In this document: in pieces, positions 30,143-42,781 of the stretch | Layout: every line of letters starts with the position of its first letter | Position numbering within the stretch: position 1 is the stretch's first letter | Assembly (NCBI GenBank): GCA_023078685.1 | Contig: JALGAS010000001.1 | Coordinates: 5,022,001 to 5,086,000 of the forward strand | Direction: 5' to 3' | DNA: 64,000 nt | DNA from: Neopestalotiopsis rosae | Lineage: Eukaryota; Ascomycota; Sordariomycetes; Amphisphaeriales; Sporocadaceae | Program-made: the position numbers and the translations under genes | Notes under the pieces: generated by a model | Told to the model about the DNA's origin: nothing | The model's database searches: none | What the model saw: only the letters and a program-made list of their open reading frames with translations

Positions 30143-32416
30143 ATGGCTCTCAATCGAAAAGTCGCTGCGGCACTCTTGGCCCTTGTTGCCGCTGCTTCTG
30201 CGACGATATCGCAAAGAACAGTCGTGCACGAGAGACGTAGCGCCCATCATGAGGCCGAGTGGGTGAAGCGAGACCGTGTGCCGACGTCGCACTCGTTTGA
30301 GATGAGAATCGGGCTCAAGCAGCGGAACTTGCATCGCGGGTATGAACTGCTCATGGATGTGGCCGATCCGGCTTCGGCCAATTACGGAAAACACTGGACT
30401 CAGGATGAAGTCGCCGACATGTTCTCACCATTGGCGGCGACGGTCGACCGGGCCAAGGACTGGGTCGTGGCGTCGGGCATCGAGACCACACGGATTGCGC
30501 ATGGTGCGAGTCGTGGCTGGCTAGTCTTCAATGCGACCGTCGAAGAGGCTGAGAAACTCCTTGGTGCCAGCTACTGGCTGTACGAGAATGATGATGGCCA
30601 AGTAATGGCAGGATGCGATGAGTATGCCAGCCGGGATTCTCTCTCGTCGCATTAGTTATGACTGACACGTCCTTTGTAGATACCGCATCCCAGCTCAGCT
30701 TGCAGAACATATCGATTTCGTCTACCCAGGTGTGGTCATGGCTGAGAGCAGAGCAAGCCAGGTGCCAAAGCAAAATCGCCGAAACGTGCAAAGATCGGAG
30801 TCTCCAAAGAGGGCGGCGGTCAAGCGACAGGACTCTTCGTCATGCGCAGAAGTGGTAACTCCCGAATGTATCGCCAATCTCTACGAAATCCCACCTGCCG
30901 ACAAAGCACATCCCAACAACTCTTTCGGACTCTACGAGAGAGAGTGCTGGTATCAGGACGAAGACCTGGATCTATTCTTCAGCAACTACGCACCGGATAT
31001 TCCAGTGGGTACTCGACCTCTGAATTTGAGCATTGATTTAGCGGTCTGGCACTACAACGAGAGCGACACGACCATCAGCATCCCGTCTGAAGCCGACCTA
31101 GATACAGAGGTGGCTTATCCCATCATATACCCACAGAACATTACCGTCTATCAGGTTGACGATGAGTACTACCATTTGTATCAAGTGCAATATACGGGCC
31201 TGTTCAATACCTTTCTGGACGCCATTGATAGTGTAGGTGACGTCGTCAACGACAATCGGTCCTCTCATGGCTAACACATGCTCATCTCTTAGTCGTATTG
31301 CGACTACTCGGCTTACAACGAGACAGGCGATAATCCCACGGTAAGTATCTGGGTCCCATGAGCGTACCTGTGTGAGATCAAAAAGAAAGAGAAAAAAACG
31401 GAAGAGCTGACACGAGCTTCTCGAATGCAGTACGACGCCGTTTACCCTGACACTCATACGGTCGTGGCTCCTGGCAGACCCGAGCCCTTTGACCCGGGTA
31501 CCTACAAGGGCGAGCGCATGTGCGGTGTATACAAGCCTACTAATGTTATCTCCATGTCTTGGGGCAAGGCAGAAAGGAGCTTCAGCGTCAACTATCAGAT
31601 GCGCCAGTGTGATGAGTAAGTAGACTACTCTTTTCCTGGCGTAGATTCCTCAAGAGCGGAGGAAATGCAGGAAAATATATTTAACTTGTGACGCAGGTTT
31701 ATGAAGCTTGGTCTGCAGGGAGTCACTGTTGTCGCCTCCTCGGGAGATAGCGGTCCCATTGCGAGTTTACAATGCGCGACTCTTGATCTCGGTACCTTTT
31801 GGGCATCAAGTCCCGGCAAGTAAGTCTTAATATGTTCCTGAATACTTCAAGCACAAGATTGACTGGCTCCCCTTCCGCACAGCTGCCCGTATGTCACCTC
31901 TGTTGGTGCTACCATGCTACAAGCAGACGGCAGCGAAAGAGTCGCCAGGGACGACACTTGGGCCTCATCTGGCGGCTTCTCTCGGTATTATGCAGCCCCC
32001 GCTTCCAACAGTCTGCGCTCGCCACCTACTTTGCCGACCACGACCCAGGCTTTAGCGACTCCTACTTCAACCGCTCTGGCCGCGGCATCCCCGACATCTC
32101 TGCCGTGGGCTACAACATCGCCGTGGCCGTGGCCGGGGAGCTCGATACCGCGGACGGCACGTCGGCGTCCACCCCGCTCGTGGGCGCCATGATCAACCGC
32201 GTCAATGAGGAGAGGCTCGCCGTTGGTAAAGGGCCCGTGGGGTTCATTAACCCGGTGCTCTACGCCAACCCGACCATGTTCAACGACATCACCGTGGGCA
32301 ACAACTCGGCGTGTCGGGTGAGCGGGTTCCAGGCTGTTGAGGGCTGGGATCCGACGACTGGTTTGGGTACTGTGCAGTATCCCAAGCTCTTGGAGGTCTT
32401 TATGGATCTGCCATAG
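30143..32416 (+). pseudogene. Secreted sedolisin (tripeptidyl-peptidase-type) serine protease with one-base frameshift
   Basis: Six exons: 30143-30621, 30680-31232, 31293-31340, 31431-31615, 31697-31819, 31883-32416. All GT-AG junctions are in phase. A signal peptide (AALLALVAAASA) and a pro-kumamolisin activation domain (NYGKHWTQDEVADMF) precede the S53 catalytic domain. The Glu/Asp motif SEADLDTE is at about 31087-31110, the oxyanion SGDSG at about 31743, and the catalytic Ser in DGTSASTP at about 32162. In the last exon GGFSRYYAAP reads out of frame after a C5 run at 31996-32000; the family continuation (RFQQSALATYF...) is in another frame to the stop at 32416, so one base is missing. This is either true inactivation or a homopolymer error. 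The family cleaves tripeptides or peptides at acid pH outside the cell. Confidence 0.8.
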
Positions 32417-32746
32417 CTTGACGTGTATACTGACCAAGAAAGAATCTGCGCATGACGGCCAAGAACAACTTGAACTTGCAGTTATGTATTTACGAAAATA
32501 GTATGAAATTTTCCAATCTTCAAGCATCAACGTCCAGGATAGGTGTGTTATACCTGAGTCAGTCGAGAAGACAGTCAATTTTGATACTTCAGAAGACGTG
32601 ATTTTGATTTTGAGGTTTCTTTCGATTTAATTTCCGTATCTTGAACCTCTTTCCTTGTGTACAAATGAAACAAGGTTGCTGTAACCCCAACGCCATGCCA
32701 ATACTTTTTTTATTTTCCCCATTCTCCCAAGATGACTGTTACCCGA
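32417..32746. other. Convergent 3' region
   Basis: 330 bp between the protease stop and the DBP7 stop. It contains a T-rich run at about 32704-32715. Nothing else is seen. Confidence 0.4.
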
Positions 32747-35107
32747 TTATCCGATATTGAACTCGCTTGCAGCATTCATGGCAGCCTTCATCTTCATGCG
32801 CATACGCCTGGCAGCATCCTCGTCAGCCTCGCCCAGCGCGTCTTCCTTATCGACGGCGCCTCTGCTCCTCGACGAGCCACCACCACCACCACTACCATTC
32901 TCGTCGCCCGCCTTTCTCTTTCCAGACTTTGGTTGCGCCTTGATGATGCGTCTGGTGGAGGGTCCGCCACCAATGCCAGTGGGGGCCTCGCGCAGACCGA
33001 AGCTCTTGGCCGAGTGACCCAGGTGCAGCTGCGAGATGTCAAAGAAGACACGTTCGTCCTTGACGTGTGTTGCGTACGCCCTGACGTGAGACCGGAAACC
33101 CTGGCGCGCCAGATCGAGGAGTTTGCTGCCAGTCTTTTCTGCCTCGAGCAATCTCTGCTCGAGATGCAGCTGCAGGGCCTCGGCACGCTTGAAGGGGGAT
33201 TTTTCGCTCTCGAGAACGGGCGCAGTCTCGTCCGTTGACGAGGCCTTTGGTAGCGTGATCGGGGTAATGAATGCCTTTGCAATGACATCGTCTGAAGACT
33301 GTCCGGTGATGTTGGGTGCCTGGAGGTGAGGAATGTAACCCTCTTCGCAACCAGGTTGCAGGAATAAAACGGCTTTTCCAGTCCGACCGGCACGTGCTGT
33401 TCTTCCCATTCGGTGGACGTGGTCGGCGACGGCGAATGCAGGGTCATACTCAATGACCAGATCTACGGCTGGGACATCGAGACCTCGAGAAGAGATATCA
33501 GTCGTAATGAGGACCGATGGATCTTCTTCTGCCTTGAATGCCGCCAAAGTCGCAGTACGAACAGGCTGTTTAAGAGATCCATGTAGCTTGAACAGCGAGA
33601 TCTTTGGGTTCGGGGTTGACGTAATGTAAGCAGCCTCGGCGACTGTATTTGCTGTAAGTGATCCATCATCGGTTGATGCGAATGATGTCGCAACGGATCG
33701 CAAGAGCTCGAAGTGGAAGTCGACGGAGTCTGCGCAGGAAATAAAGACGATGGCCTTCATCACTGAGCCTTTTCTTGCAAAGGTGGACTTGAGCAGTGCC
33801 AACAATGTAACAAGCCTCAACTTTGCAGCGGCAATGACATACGACTGCTTGAGTTGAGCGGGTGCTGAGAAGACAGAGTCGTTCACCTCAACATCGCCAG
33901 CCGAGTCCGATTTCGTTGCAGTAATATGTACTGCATCCTGCAGCGAAATCTCACCCAGCTTCTGGACATTCATCTTCATTGTTGCCGAGCATAGGACAGT
34001 CACACGCCTTTGCGGCAGTTTGTCCAGGTTGACGCCGTCTGCGTTCTGCTTCTTCAATCCCTCCTCCCTGATCTTGCCCACGATGGCCTTCAACTCATCT
34101 TCGAAACCCATCTCCATCAATCGATCGCCTTCATCAAGCACGAGCCATCGTACTGTTCCTACATCGAGAACCCTTGTATGATCCAAGTGATCCGAGAGAC
34201 GACCGGGGGTTGCTATAAGGATATTGACGCCCTTTCTGATACGTGCTTTTTCCGACTTTTTGCTCTCGCCACCAATGACTGTTGTGCTTACAATCCATGG
34301 CGCACACCGCAGCAGCTTTTCCAGGACAGTAGCAATCTGCTTACACAATTCTCTGGTCGGTGCCAACACAATGGCAAAGAGGCCAGAGTTACGATGTATC
34401 TTGGTGCCCGTAGTTGTGCCGTCTTGGTCGTGGCTGAGGGCCATTATGCGTTGTACAATGGGCAGGAGGTACGCCAGTGTTTTACCCGAACCGGTCTCGG
34501 CCTGTAGGAAAGCATCGCTATCGTCGTTCACCAATGGGGGTATCGTATTTTTCTGAATAGATGTCGGCGCCTTCATCTCAAGCTTGGTCGAGAGGTGTTG
34601 AGCAATTCGCCTCGAGAGGCCCAAGGCGTGGAAGTTCTCGGCTTCATCTGACAGCGGCGCATTCGTGGGCTTTGCTGGTTCGACCTCTTCTACGGGATCC
34701 TCAAATACGGTCTTTTGTTCTGGGTTCGACGTGAAGAGTCTTGATGAGAGTTGGCCGGATTTGACCATCTGGGTGATGTAAGCCGGTTTTGCGCCAGCAC
34801 CAGAGGCGCCAGCTGGTGGTCGACTTGCCACGGGATTTGATCGCCATTGTGGGCCAGCCGTATCGTCGCCGAAAGTTCTCTGTCGTTTCGCAGGTCTGTC
34901 GTCGTTGTCGTTTCGACCGAGATCGCGGGTCTTTTCCACCGGTGTTCCATTTACGCCGTCCCAGACCTTGTCGTTGCCGCCCTTCTTTGCGCTGCGCTGA
35001 GCGTGGACTCGATCCCTCCAACGGCCGCCTGAGAATTTGACCTTTGGTTTCACAGGAGCAGCTCCTGTGCCGAGGTCAAAGTTCAGAATCATGCCACTGT
35101 CCGCCAT
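32747..35107 (-). CDS. DBP7: ATP-dependent RNA helicase DBP7 (60S ribosome biogenesis)
   Basis: Encodes 786 residues in one exon. The charged N-terminal extension begins MADSGMILNFD, with GGRWRDRVHAQRSAKKGG. The DEAD-box core shows the Q-motif region (MKAPTSIQKNTIPPL), AETGSGKT (motif I), APTRELC (Ia), ATPGRL (Ib), DEGD (motif II, the variant usual in Dbp7), SAT (III), TTDISSRGLD (V) and HRMGRTARAG (VI). A basic C-terminus ends in MRMKMKAAMNAASEFNIG. DBP7 acts in the nucleolus on early pre-60S particles. I chose the ATG at 35107; the frame is open to 35284 but the extra residues do not resemble the family. It is divergent from the coiled-coil gene. Confidence 0.93.
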   Translation of the reverse strand: MADSGMILNFDLGTGAAPVKPKVKFSGGRWRDRVHAQRSAKKGGNDKVWDGVNGTPVEKTRDLGRNDNDDRPAKRQRTFGDDTAGPQWRSNPVASRPPAGASGAGAKPAYITQMVKSGQLSSRLFTSNPEQKTVFEDPVEEVEPAKPTNAPLSDEAENFHALGLSRRIAQHLSTKLEMKAPTSIQKNTIPPLVNDDSDAFLQAETGSGKTLAYLLPIVQRIMALSHDQDGTTTGTKIHRNSGLFAIVLAPTRELCKQIATVLEKLLRCAPWIVSTTVIGGESKKSEKARIRKGVNILIATPGRLSDHLDHTRVLDVGTVRWLVLDEGDRLMEMGFEDELKAIVGKIREEGLKKQNADGVNLDKLPQRRVTVLCSATMKMNVQKLGEISLQDAVHITATKSDSAGDVEVNDSVFSAPAQLKQSYVIAAAKLRLVTLLALLKSTFARKGSVMKAIVFISCADSVDFHFELLRSVATSFASTDDGSLTANTVAEAAYITSTPNPKISLFKLHGSLKQPVRTATLAAFKAEEDPSVLITTDISSRGLDVPAVDLVIEYDPAFAVADHVHRMGRTARAGRTGKAVLFLQPGCEEGYIPHLQAPNITGQSSDDVIAKAFITPITLPKASSTDETAPVLESEKSPFKRAEALQLHLEQRLLEAEKTGSKLLDLARQGFRSHVRAYATHVKDERVFFDISQLHLGHSAKSFGLREAPTGIGGGPSTRRIIKAQPKSGKRKAGDENGSGGGGGSSRSRGAVDKEDALGEADEDAARRMRMKMKAAMNAASEFNIG

Positions 35108-36688
35108 CTTGTCGTCGTGACTTTTGGTAGTATGCTGAAGAAAGTGATGTCCAGTCGCATTTTTTGACCGGCAAAATTCTAGGAAATTTTGGCGGTCAAA
35201 GGCGCTAAACAGTGGGGCTGCGATTGATATGGGTACGCTGTTGGCGGGGTCTTTGCAAGTGCGTACCTCGAAGCCGATGGCCAAATATTACTGTCAGCAG
35301 AAGTCTATAGTGTGTAGTGGAACAACCGGATACAATAGTAATATTATAGTAGAGATACGGGAGCTGCTGACGCTGCAGACAATCCGATGTCTGCGCCCGG
35401 GCAAGCTCAATGCCGTGGAGACCGAGAGTGCCAAAGCCTCTCTTATCTCCTGTTATACTATCATGCCGCATCATGAGTGACGAGGGCTGGCTTCGTAGAG
35501 AAGTCACCTTCGCACCGTGGGCCCATGGCCAAGAAGAAGAAGCCCGAGGTAACATTAATTTTGGCCTCGATGAAGATGGACCCTCCCCCGGCTGAAAAGG
35601 TAATAAAGGCAATCATAATGCACCTATATTTCTTGAAAATTTCGCTTTTAAGATTCTTTTTTCTTCTTTTTTCTTGATTCTCTTACGCTTTTTACAATAT
35701 TCTCTATTGGTGTATAAAATACGCAGAGTACTGCTTGGTTAGTGTATTTCGTGGCTCGCCCAGTATTCTGTGGATCAGCGCACTTCATATTTCATGGATG
35801 TGTACTTCGTATATTGGATCATTCCAGCGAGCGCTCACCATTGCTTGATGAGACCAAGTTGATATGTACTGGTCATGAAAATATAGATGTCGGACATTTG
35901 GCTGGAGTAAGGCGTAAATTGAATCAGTACTGGTCTGACAACCCAGTCATCAGGTTTGGGGGCTGCTCACATGATCCTTGTATCATATTTTGTCCAACGA
36001 AACTGTACTGCTCTGTATTGTCTGAAAATCTCACTAATCTTGGGCTCTATGGTCCGCTTATTCAGGTCGCCGTTTCACTAGATCAAGCATGTTTTTAAAC
36101 AATATCCATATCATTCTCTCGCCTCATCAATTGCTTGAGCAGTGAGACAGCCGATGAATGATGCTATCACCATTGCTCTTCTCGTATCGTATCCGCCCAT
36201 TGACACAGAGTTTCCCCGCACTAGCAATCGTACATGATTGGCGACGACAATTCCCCAGTGACCACCCACCAATCTTGAGGAGCTCAGCTGCATGGAGATG
36301 AAGCCTCGAGGCAGAAACCAGTATTATTTATCGTATTCGCAGAAAGTGCCGTCGTTCCGGATTACCTGCCCATGTGCTTTATATCCTGTGATTATGATAT
36401 GCCCCAACATAGCCCCGTGTTCATTGAAGAATCACTTCTGCCTTCTGATAATCCCGGGCGATCGATGAGTCATCCGGCATCTCTGAGTATGACTATGCGC
36501 TTTTGTTCATCAACAGAATAAGCACATATACATGTTGGTCTGGCGCAATTTTGATACAAGGTACCTGATCTGATGACTTATCGAAGTATACCACCACACC
36601 TAATCCCAGTATTTGGCCTGTCTGGTTCGGCAGAAATTCACCTCAGGAACGTACCAGCACCAGGCACCAAATTGGACATCTATTCGTC
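35108..36688. other. Divergent intergenic region
   Basis: About 1.6 kb. It includes an AT-rich stretch at 35600-35730 and the sequence TACGCAGAGTACTGCTTGGT at 35720-35739, which resembles 24601-24620. No gene is supported; the 118-codon frame at 35742-36098 has no recognisable features. Confidence 0.4.
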
Positions 36689-37945
36689 ATGACCAATGTG
36701 GATAGGGTATGCGACGCCGCGGCACGCAATCGCGAGCTGCTCGCAACTCTATACGAAACGGAGAACGCGGTGGAGGCCCTGTCGCGACAAAAGACCCTTG
36801 TCGCTGAGCTCAACGCAAGTCTGTCCAAAATACGCGAGGATATTCAGCTGCTCGACGAGAAGCGCAAGTCGGACCTCAAGAGGCACAAGTCCTATCGCGA
36901 CAGTGTTGTCAAGAAGCTGGCCTATCGGCTCAGCGGCCAGAGCGATGAGTTTTCACTGCGCAAGGACAAGGAGGAAAGCGAGTACTTGCAAGCATTGCAA
37001 AAGGAGCGCCTCGCCAAAGAAGAGGAGAATAGGATCTTACTAGAGAGACAAGGGGCACTGCAGGTTCAACAATCGCTTCAAGATGTGGTTCAACGTCGTA
37101 ACGAAGCTCAGACTGAGCTCGAGGCACTCTACGACAGTATTTTCAGTGGCCCAACTCCAGAGTTCCCTGAAGGTAAGCCGATCAGACTCTCATATCCTAT
37201 TAATAAATCCTACTTTGAAGCAAGTGTATGCACAAGCTTCTCAAGATTCAACTGCCACATCACCTCGCCCTATATATGCACGAACTAACTTGATCCAATA
37301 ACAGAGGATGAGTTGGAAACCAAGGCTGAGATAGCATTGAACGCATACCACTGCGCAGCAGTCAAGGATGAATATAACCGAAAACTCGTCAAAATCCTCA
37401 CAGAAGGGCGAAGATTAGCAGCCAAAGTCGTCGCCGAGATAATAGAAGCCCTGGAGGCCGGTCAAATGGCCTCGACTGCTACCGTGAAGAGACGACTGAA
37501 CAATGCAGAGCAAGCATGCAGGAAAATGCAAGGTCAAGTCGAAAGATTACCAACGTACGTATACAAATCTTGCGCAATTATGAGGCTGAATAACAAGTTA
37601 TTAACATGTTTTGACATTTTCAGTGCTTTTCAAACATTGCCAGCCGTGAACATACGCCTGCGAATGATTGACGACAGAGTATCCGATAACCCCTGGAGCA
37701 TGATGGTCTTTCGCGACAAGATACGCGACTGGAGAGCCGAAGCCCAACTCTGCGTGGACGAGCTCGACAAGCACTTGAGCACAGCCAAGGCTAGTGGCAG
37801 CGACAGCCACCAGAGCATGATTGCCAAGTCGCGGGATCTGACTGCAGCTAGAGCAGCCCTACAATCCTGCCGGACTGAGATCTTTGCCATTGTCGAGTCG
37901 GCCGAGGATCATGCCAGGCAGGGCGAAAGCCCGCCTCCTTACTGA
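36689..37945 (+). CDS. Coiled-coil protein with C-terminal PPPY motif, function unknown
   Basis: Three exons (36689-37172, 37305-37554, 37624-37945) give 351 residues, with in-frame GT-AG junctions. Residues 1-150 are strongly helical and charged with heptad-like spacing (RKSDLKRHKSYRDSVVKKL, KEERLAKEEEN-type runs). A GPTPEFPEEDELE linker separates this from a second helical region with LRMIDDRVSDNPWSMMVF. The protein ends ESPPPY, a PPxY motif of the kind bound by WW domains of Rsp5/NEDD4 ubiquitin ligases. The layout resembles uncharacterised proteins common in filamentous fungi. There is no signal peptide or TM segment. I do not recognise a function. Confidence 0.75.
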
Positions 37946-40900
37946 TCCGTCGGAATTGCGAAAGAATTATTTTCCCCTCGCTCGCCGCGGAGTTGAGCCT
38001 GAAAGGGCAACGCTGAGCTTGTGGTGTCTAACAAACGGCGATTGCCGCGCTGCAATAATCATTATCCATCAAAAGGGGGGCTGACGATTGAGCAGCGAGA
38101 CACTCGACGACATGATCATGCAAGTCAAACGGGAAAACAGCTCTAATTTACCACATTGGTGGGCACCGGAAATGCACAAGTGGTTTCATGGGTCACGGAT
38201 TTGGTAACTCATTCAGCTCACCAGCAAGCGATATAGTCTATGCGCCACGTGCAATGGTATAAAACTTGGACCCCCGATTGCTTCACCGGAGCCCTCAATG
38301 GGATGATTGCGTCCGGGAAAGACTCATCATCTTTGTCGCACTGGCATATCTTTCTTTTCTAGAAAGGAAGGAAAAAGAAGGCCCAGCCACGAGGCTAGGA
38401 TATCTCCTGCAGCTCTATCAACATGACTTGCACATACACTTACACATGTGTGCAATGCTGCATATGGCAGCCCGGCGGTTGGGCAACAAATGGGCATAGA
38501 GAAAGGCCCGAGTGGAGCCGGATATGCACGATAGCTGACCGGAATCTGGTGGTGGTGCTTCTATTGTTGCGCCGCCGGAAGCAAGCAAGAGAATCCCTGC
38601 CCGGTCAAGTCACTGATCAGTCAGTCGACTCTTCAGCTATGTATGTCAGTCACACGGGTACTGGGAGCCTGGGGAGCCCTACACACCCGTTTTTCCCGCT
38701 TTGACGAAACATCGGGCGCACAGATCTCTCGCCTACTTCTCAAGTTTCTCGCACGTCTGTGTCAATGGGTTGTACTACAGTAACAGTAATAAACCTGTTG
38801 GGAATGGACTGAATAGTCTCTCACACCCGAAAGCCCATGTTTTTGGAACTATGATCCTTTTGGGCAATCTCTTCATGTTCGCGGGGTAGGGAGGGACTTT
38901 GACCTTTTTCCCACGTGTTTTTTCAAACTACGAATCTATTCTGTACACTACTTCACAAAAAGATCCTGACACAGATCATGGCTCTGCATCGGAGCGCAAT
39001 CCACTTCTTGTTTTCCCAGTCAGTGAATATGTAGGTCCAAGAACGGCCATGTGGTTTTTTGGGTGACGCTGTCGCATGTCATCTTATTTCCGGAAAGGAA
39101 TGTTTTGTGTGCACGGAAAGCTAGCGATTAAGTTGGGATGACAGCCCGGAATATGCGCTTCTTTTGATATCTTTGTCTCAATCTTGCAGTCGTGACTCTA
39201 GAGTCTTGGCCAAAGGCAGAGCAATTTTTGATGGGCAGCATTTCGCTTAATGGGCGGGCGCTGCAGTTGCTTGACTGGATGCTACCATCAGCCCATTTGT
39301 GTGGTTCAGCAACAGGTCAATCATTGCTTAATACGCCCTAGCCAAAGACAGACGAGATCGAAAACTAGCACCAACGTCTCCAGGTCTCGTGTTTTTTCAT
39401 GACTGGAATTTGCAAGCACTTTCAGCGAAATGATTATGTGATCTTGGAATGAATTAAAAGGGGACAAGGTACAATATGAATGCCGGGCAAGGCTAGGTCA
39501 CTGTAGCAAGGGAATGAGCTGATGAGGTAGCGTTGCGACGAATTGAAAGAAGAATCCCATGTTCGATTTCTTATTAGAGTTGCATTCTTGGCACCAGAAT
39601 CCCCCCCATGTCGAGCCTCTAGCTAGCCAGGGGGACCCCCCTCCTAGAGCCGTTCGGTTTGTTTCACGTTTGAGAGATTTTTTTAGGCTCGAACCGCGAT
39701 ATGCCAGGGTGCTATGATCTATCCCGCTGTGGGCTTTGATTATTATCGATCGCCTTTTTTCGTCACTTGGGATGGCAGCAGCCACCAGCGGCAGCCATCA
39801 AGTGACTGACTGGCTGATCAACGATGCGTACTGTACTGGGACTAGTGAGCACCTTGGTGCGATCTCTGCAAGAGCACGCACGGGCAGAAAAGATGAGCGA
39901 TCTGTGAGCTTTTCCTTGCATCTAGTCTGCCCAGGTTGCTAGTGCACGTACTTTCTTGTGCTATACAACCCTGGTTGACCAGCCTTTTTGGCGGCTACAA
40001 GGTATTCTATGGACGCGTCAGAAGGAACACTCTGGTTTAAGTGCTTGTGGGCAATGGAGTTTCCGATGGGCGGGGAAAATTTTATAGATGCTCGAGGATA
40101 TAAAATTTCTGATCTGGGCCCAGTCAGAGTGTTTCTGTCTGTGTGCGTAATTGGGAAAGCTGGGCGAGGGGAAATACGACGATAATGGTCGGAATCTTTC
40201 TTTTTCATACAGATCTCGTTTCTTCTTCCCCTGATTTGACTTTGGGCACGCATGTATGACAGAATTTCCACAGAAGCAATGGGTTGTTTGTGCTACATCT
40301 TTGATCAATGACATTCCAGAGTCCAGACCGGGATAGCTGCCAGTGTTGTATTACACAGTCCATCCTAGCTTTAGCGAGTGGCACTCGATAGTAGGGGTTC
40401 GTGCACAATGGAAACAGGAAATTTCCATTGGTCCAGTTTTTTTGAGTCGGGACCTTGGGGAAAGATCCACACAAAATCCTACTTTATAGTAGAGAAAGGC
40501 TTGAGGGCACTCGCTGGGATACCGACCAACTGACTAGGATCCCGTATAGGCGAAGGACGCCCATTGGGTCGTTATACTCTGCACAGACCTGTCAACGAAC
40601 TTGGCATGCCGCGATGCTACAGCAAACCCTCATACCCTTCAAGTCTTGTCAGTGGACCCAAATGCCGGCTAACGTGATATGCGTGATGGCCCAGGAAAAG
40701 GGAAGAAAACCGCCTGCAGCGTGGCGTCCGGCCCGTGGGTTTGTTTCATAGCCTTCACTCGTCTCGGTCGGTTGATGATGCTAGATACTACATAGTACAG
40801 TAGTGCGTGCTGCGGCAGAGGCAGACTTGCGCAATCAACGAGGTCCAGGACCTTGTCCAACCCAACCCCCATGTAGGGTACTGTGGTAGTTTAGTACCAC

Positions 40901-41362
40901 TGTGCTACTCTACTACTGTACTCCTCCCCCGGGGCGGGATCTCTCTGCCGCGTGTTGTGCTTGCTTGTGCTTGCTGCTTGCCTGCTTGCTGTGCTCAACG
41001 GCGGCCCAGGTTCCAAAAAAGCACGGTGCTCTTTGCGGTATGCCAGTGACCTCTCTTCGCAAGCAACCGTGCAGAAAACAGACCATGTTCTCTCGGGAGA
41101 CTGTGCTGCAATGGGCAATACGTCCAGGGTCTACATACTAAGAGATGCCAAGATGCCTCGTATCGTTCGAGAGTAACAAGGCGACTTTAAGAACGCAGGT
41201 CCTCCCCACATATGGCCCTCTTGAGGCTCTCCTGGCTGGTTGACCGCGTCCATCACTTCGTTTCACATCTATTCGCTGCCGCGGCTCGACGTCGCCTGGA
41301 GTGCTTCTTTTGCCAGTCGAACATTTTAAAAGGACGAAAGAGAGAGAGCGCGAGAGGAAGAA
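37946..41362. other. Intergenic, no gene recognised
   Basis: About 3.4 kb with only short open frames. Features are a TGCT/CTTG-type low-complexity run at about 40966-41000 and an (AG)n run at 41336-41357, probably in the leader of the next gene. The AT/GC balance is ordinary and no transposon motif is seen. Confidence 0.45.
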
Positions 41363-42781
41363 ATGGCGGCCACGTCTGGATACGATGAGAATGAGTTGTT
41401 GTGGGATATCTTGGGACCGCCGGATTACAATAATCTCGACGAACCGACACCATGGTCTAATAAAAAGTCAAACATAATGGGGTTGACCATCACGTTCATG
41501 GTAAGACCACGTTCCCAGACCCAGGCATTCAGGAAACCCATCGGTCCTTATACTAATGCTCGCCTTATCGGAATAGTTCCTATCATGGTCATTCATCTGC
41601 TTCAGATTGTTTGTGCGGTTCAGAGTTGTACGATCTCCCTGGTGGGACGATCTCTTTGTAGTACTATACCTAATCACTGGAACATGCGGCTCAATTGCCC
41701 TGCTAATGTGTAAGTCGAGTCCATCCGCCAGTGAAACGTATGATAACTAATAGACCTTAGCAACATCCTTTGGAGCTGGCCAACATACATTGTTATTGAC
41801 GGTGGGACAGGCGGGACGTTACCTCGTCGCCTTTTACATGTTCAATGCTTGCTTGAACATGGCCGCCACCTTTATTAAGCTCTCGCTCCTCTTCCAATAT
41901 CTGCGAATTTTCGAGAAAGGCTCCTGGCCGCACAAAGCGTCTCTCTTCACCATTGGTTTGGTCACCCTATGGGGGCTTGCATACACCATCTTGGCCCTGT
42001 TTCCGTGCTGGCCCGTTTCCGACTTTTGGTACTCTCCCACCGGCGCCAAATGCTGGGGCTACGGAGCATGGTCGACGGCTGAGCTTACCGGCACCTTTTA
42101 CAGCCATACTGCTATGAATATGATTCTCGATATCATCATCCTCGCCATCCCTTTCCACCTCTACTTCAAGACGGACATGACTTTTAAGATGCGCATGGGA
42201 CTCTTGGCTCTGCTTCTCATGGGCGCTTTGTATGTTTTATTATCTACTAAGTTCTCTTGGACTATACTAACATTTGCTCTCTTAGGGTCAACTTTCTCTC
42301 TATTTGGCGCCTGCAAACTCTCGTCGAACACCAAGCAGGACGCTACCCTACTCACGATCCTTCATGGTACGGACCGATCTCACTCATCCTGGCGACGCTC
42401 GAGTGCGATTGCGCGAGTATCTGCGCCTCGGTGCCCATCTTCTGGCCGGTGCTGTCGCCATACCTTGGCGCCATCTTTGTGACCCAGGAGGTCAGCGTCG
42501 AACACGAGTACCGTGACGTCGAGGACGAAGCCGGCGGCCACAAGGCCCGGAGCCCCAGCACCGGCGCCAACAGCTTCAAGAGCCTCCCCCTGGGCCGTCC
42601 CTCGAGCCAGACGGAGCTCAAGCAGCTCGACGTTACGACCACCACCAACGCCATGCATTACTTTTACGACGACTCGGGGTCGACGCCGCTCGAAAGGTCG
42701 CAGTCGCAGCAGCCCGGCACCCAGACGAGGGTCAGGAGCGATAGTGTCCGAGATAAGAAGAGGGGATGGGTACAAATTTAA
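41363..42781 (+). CDS. SAT4-family (fungal rhodopsin-domain) integral membrane protein
   Basis: Four exons (41363-41500, 41577-41709, 41761-42229, 42286-42781) give 411 residues. The phase decides the acceptor of intron 1 at GGAATAG (41576), which yields FLSWSFICFRLFVRFRVV. The family signposts are present in order: SPWWDDLFVVLYL, a GQAGRYLVAFYMFNACLNM helix, KLSLLFQYLRIF, CWPVSDFWYSPTGAKCW, MILDIIILAIPFHLYF, LALLLMGALVNFLSIWRL, then DPSWYGPISLILATLECDCA and LSPYLGAIF. The roughly 90-residue tail is hydrophilic (Ser/Thr/Gln/Glu). Related fungal proteins are receptor-like or unassigned. It is followed by the catalase-related gene on the same strand. Confidence 0.88.

Noticed and set aside
35108..35284. 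N-terminal extension of DBP7 to 35284
   Set aside because: The extra residues do not resemble family N-termini, whereas MADSGMILNF at 35107 does.
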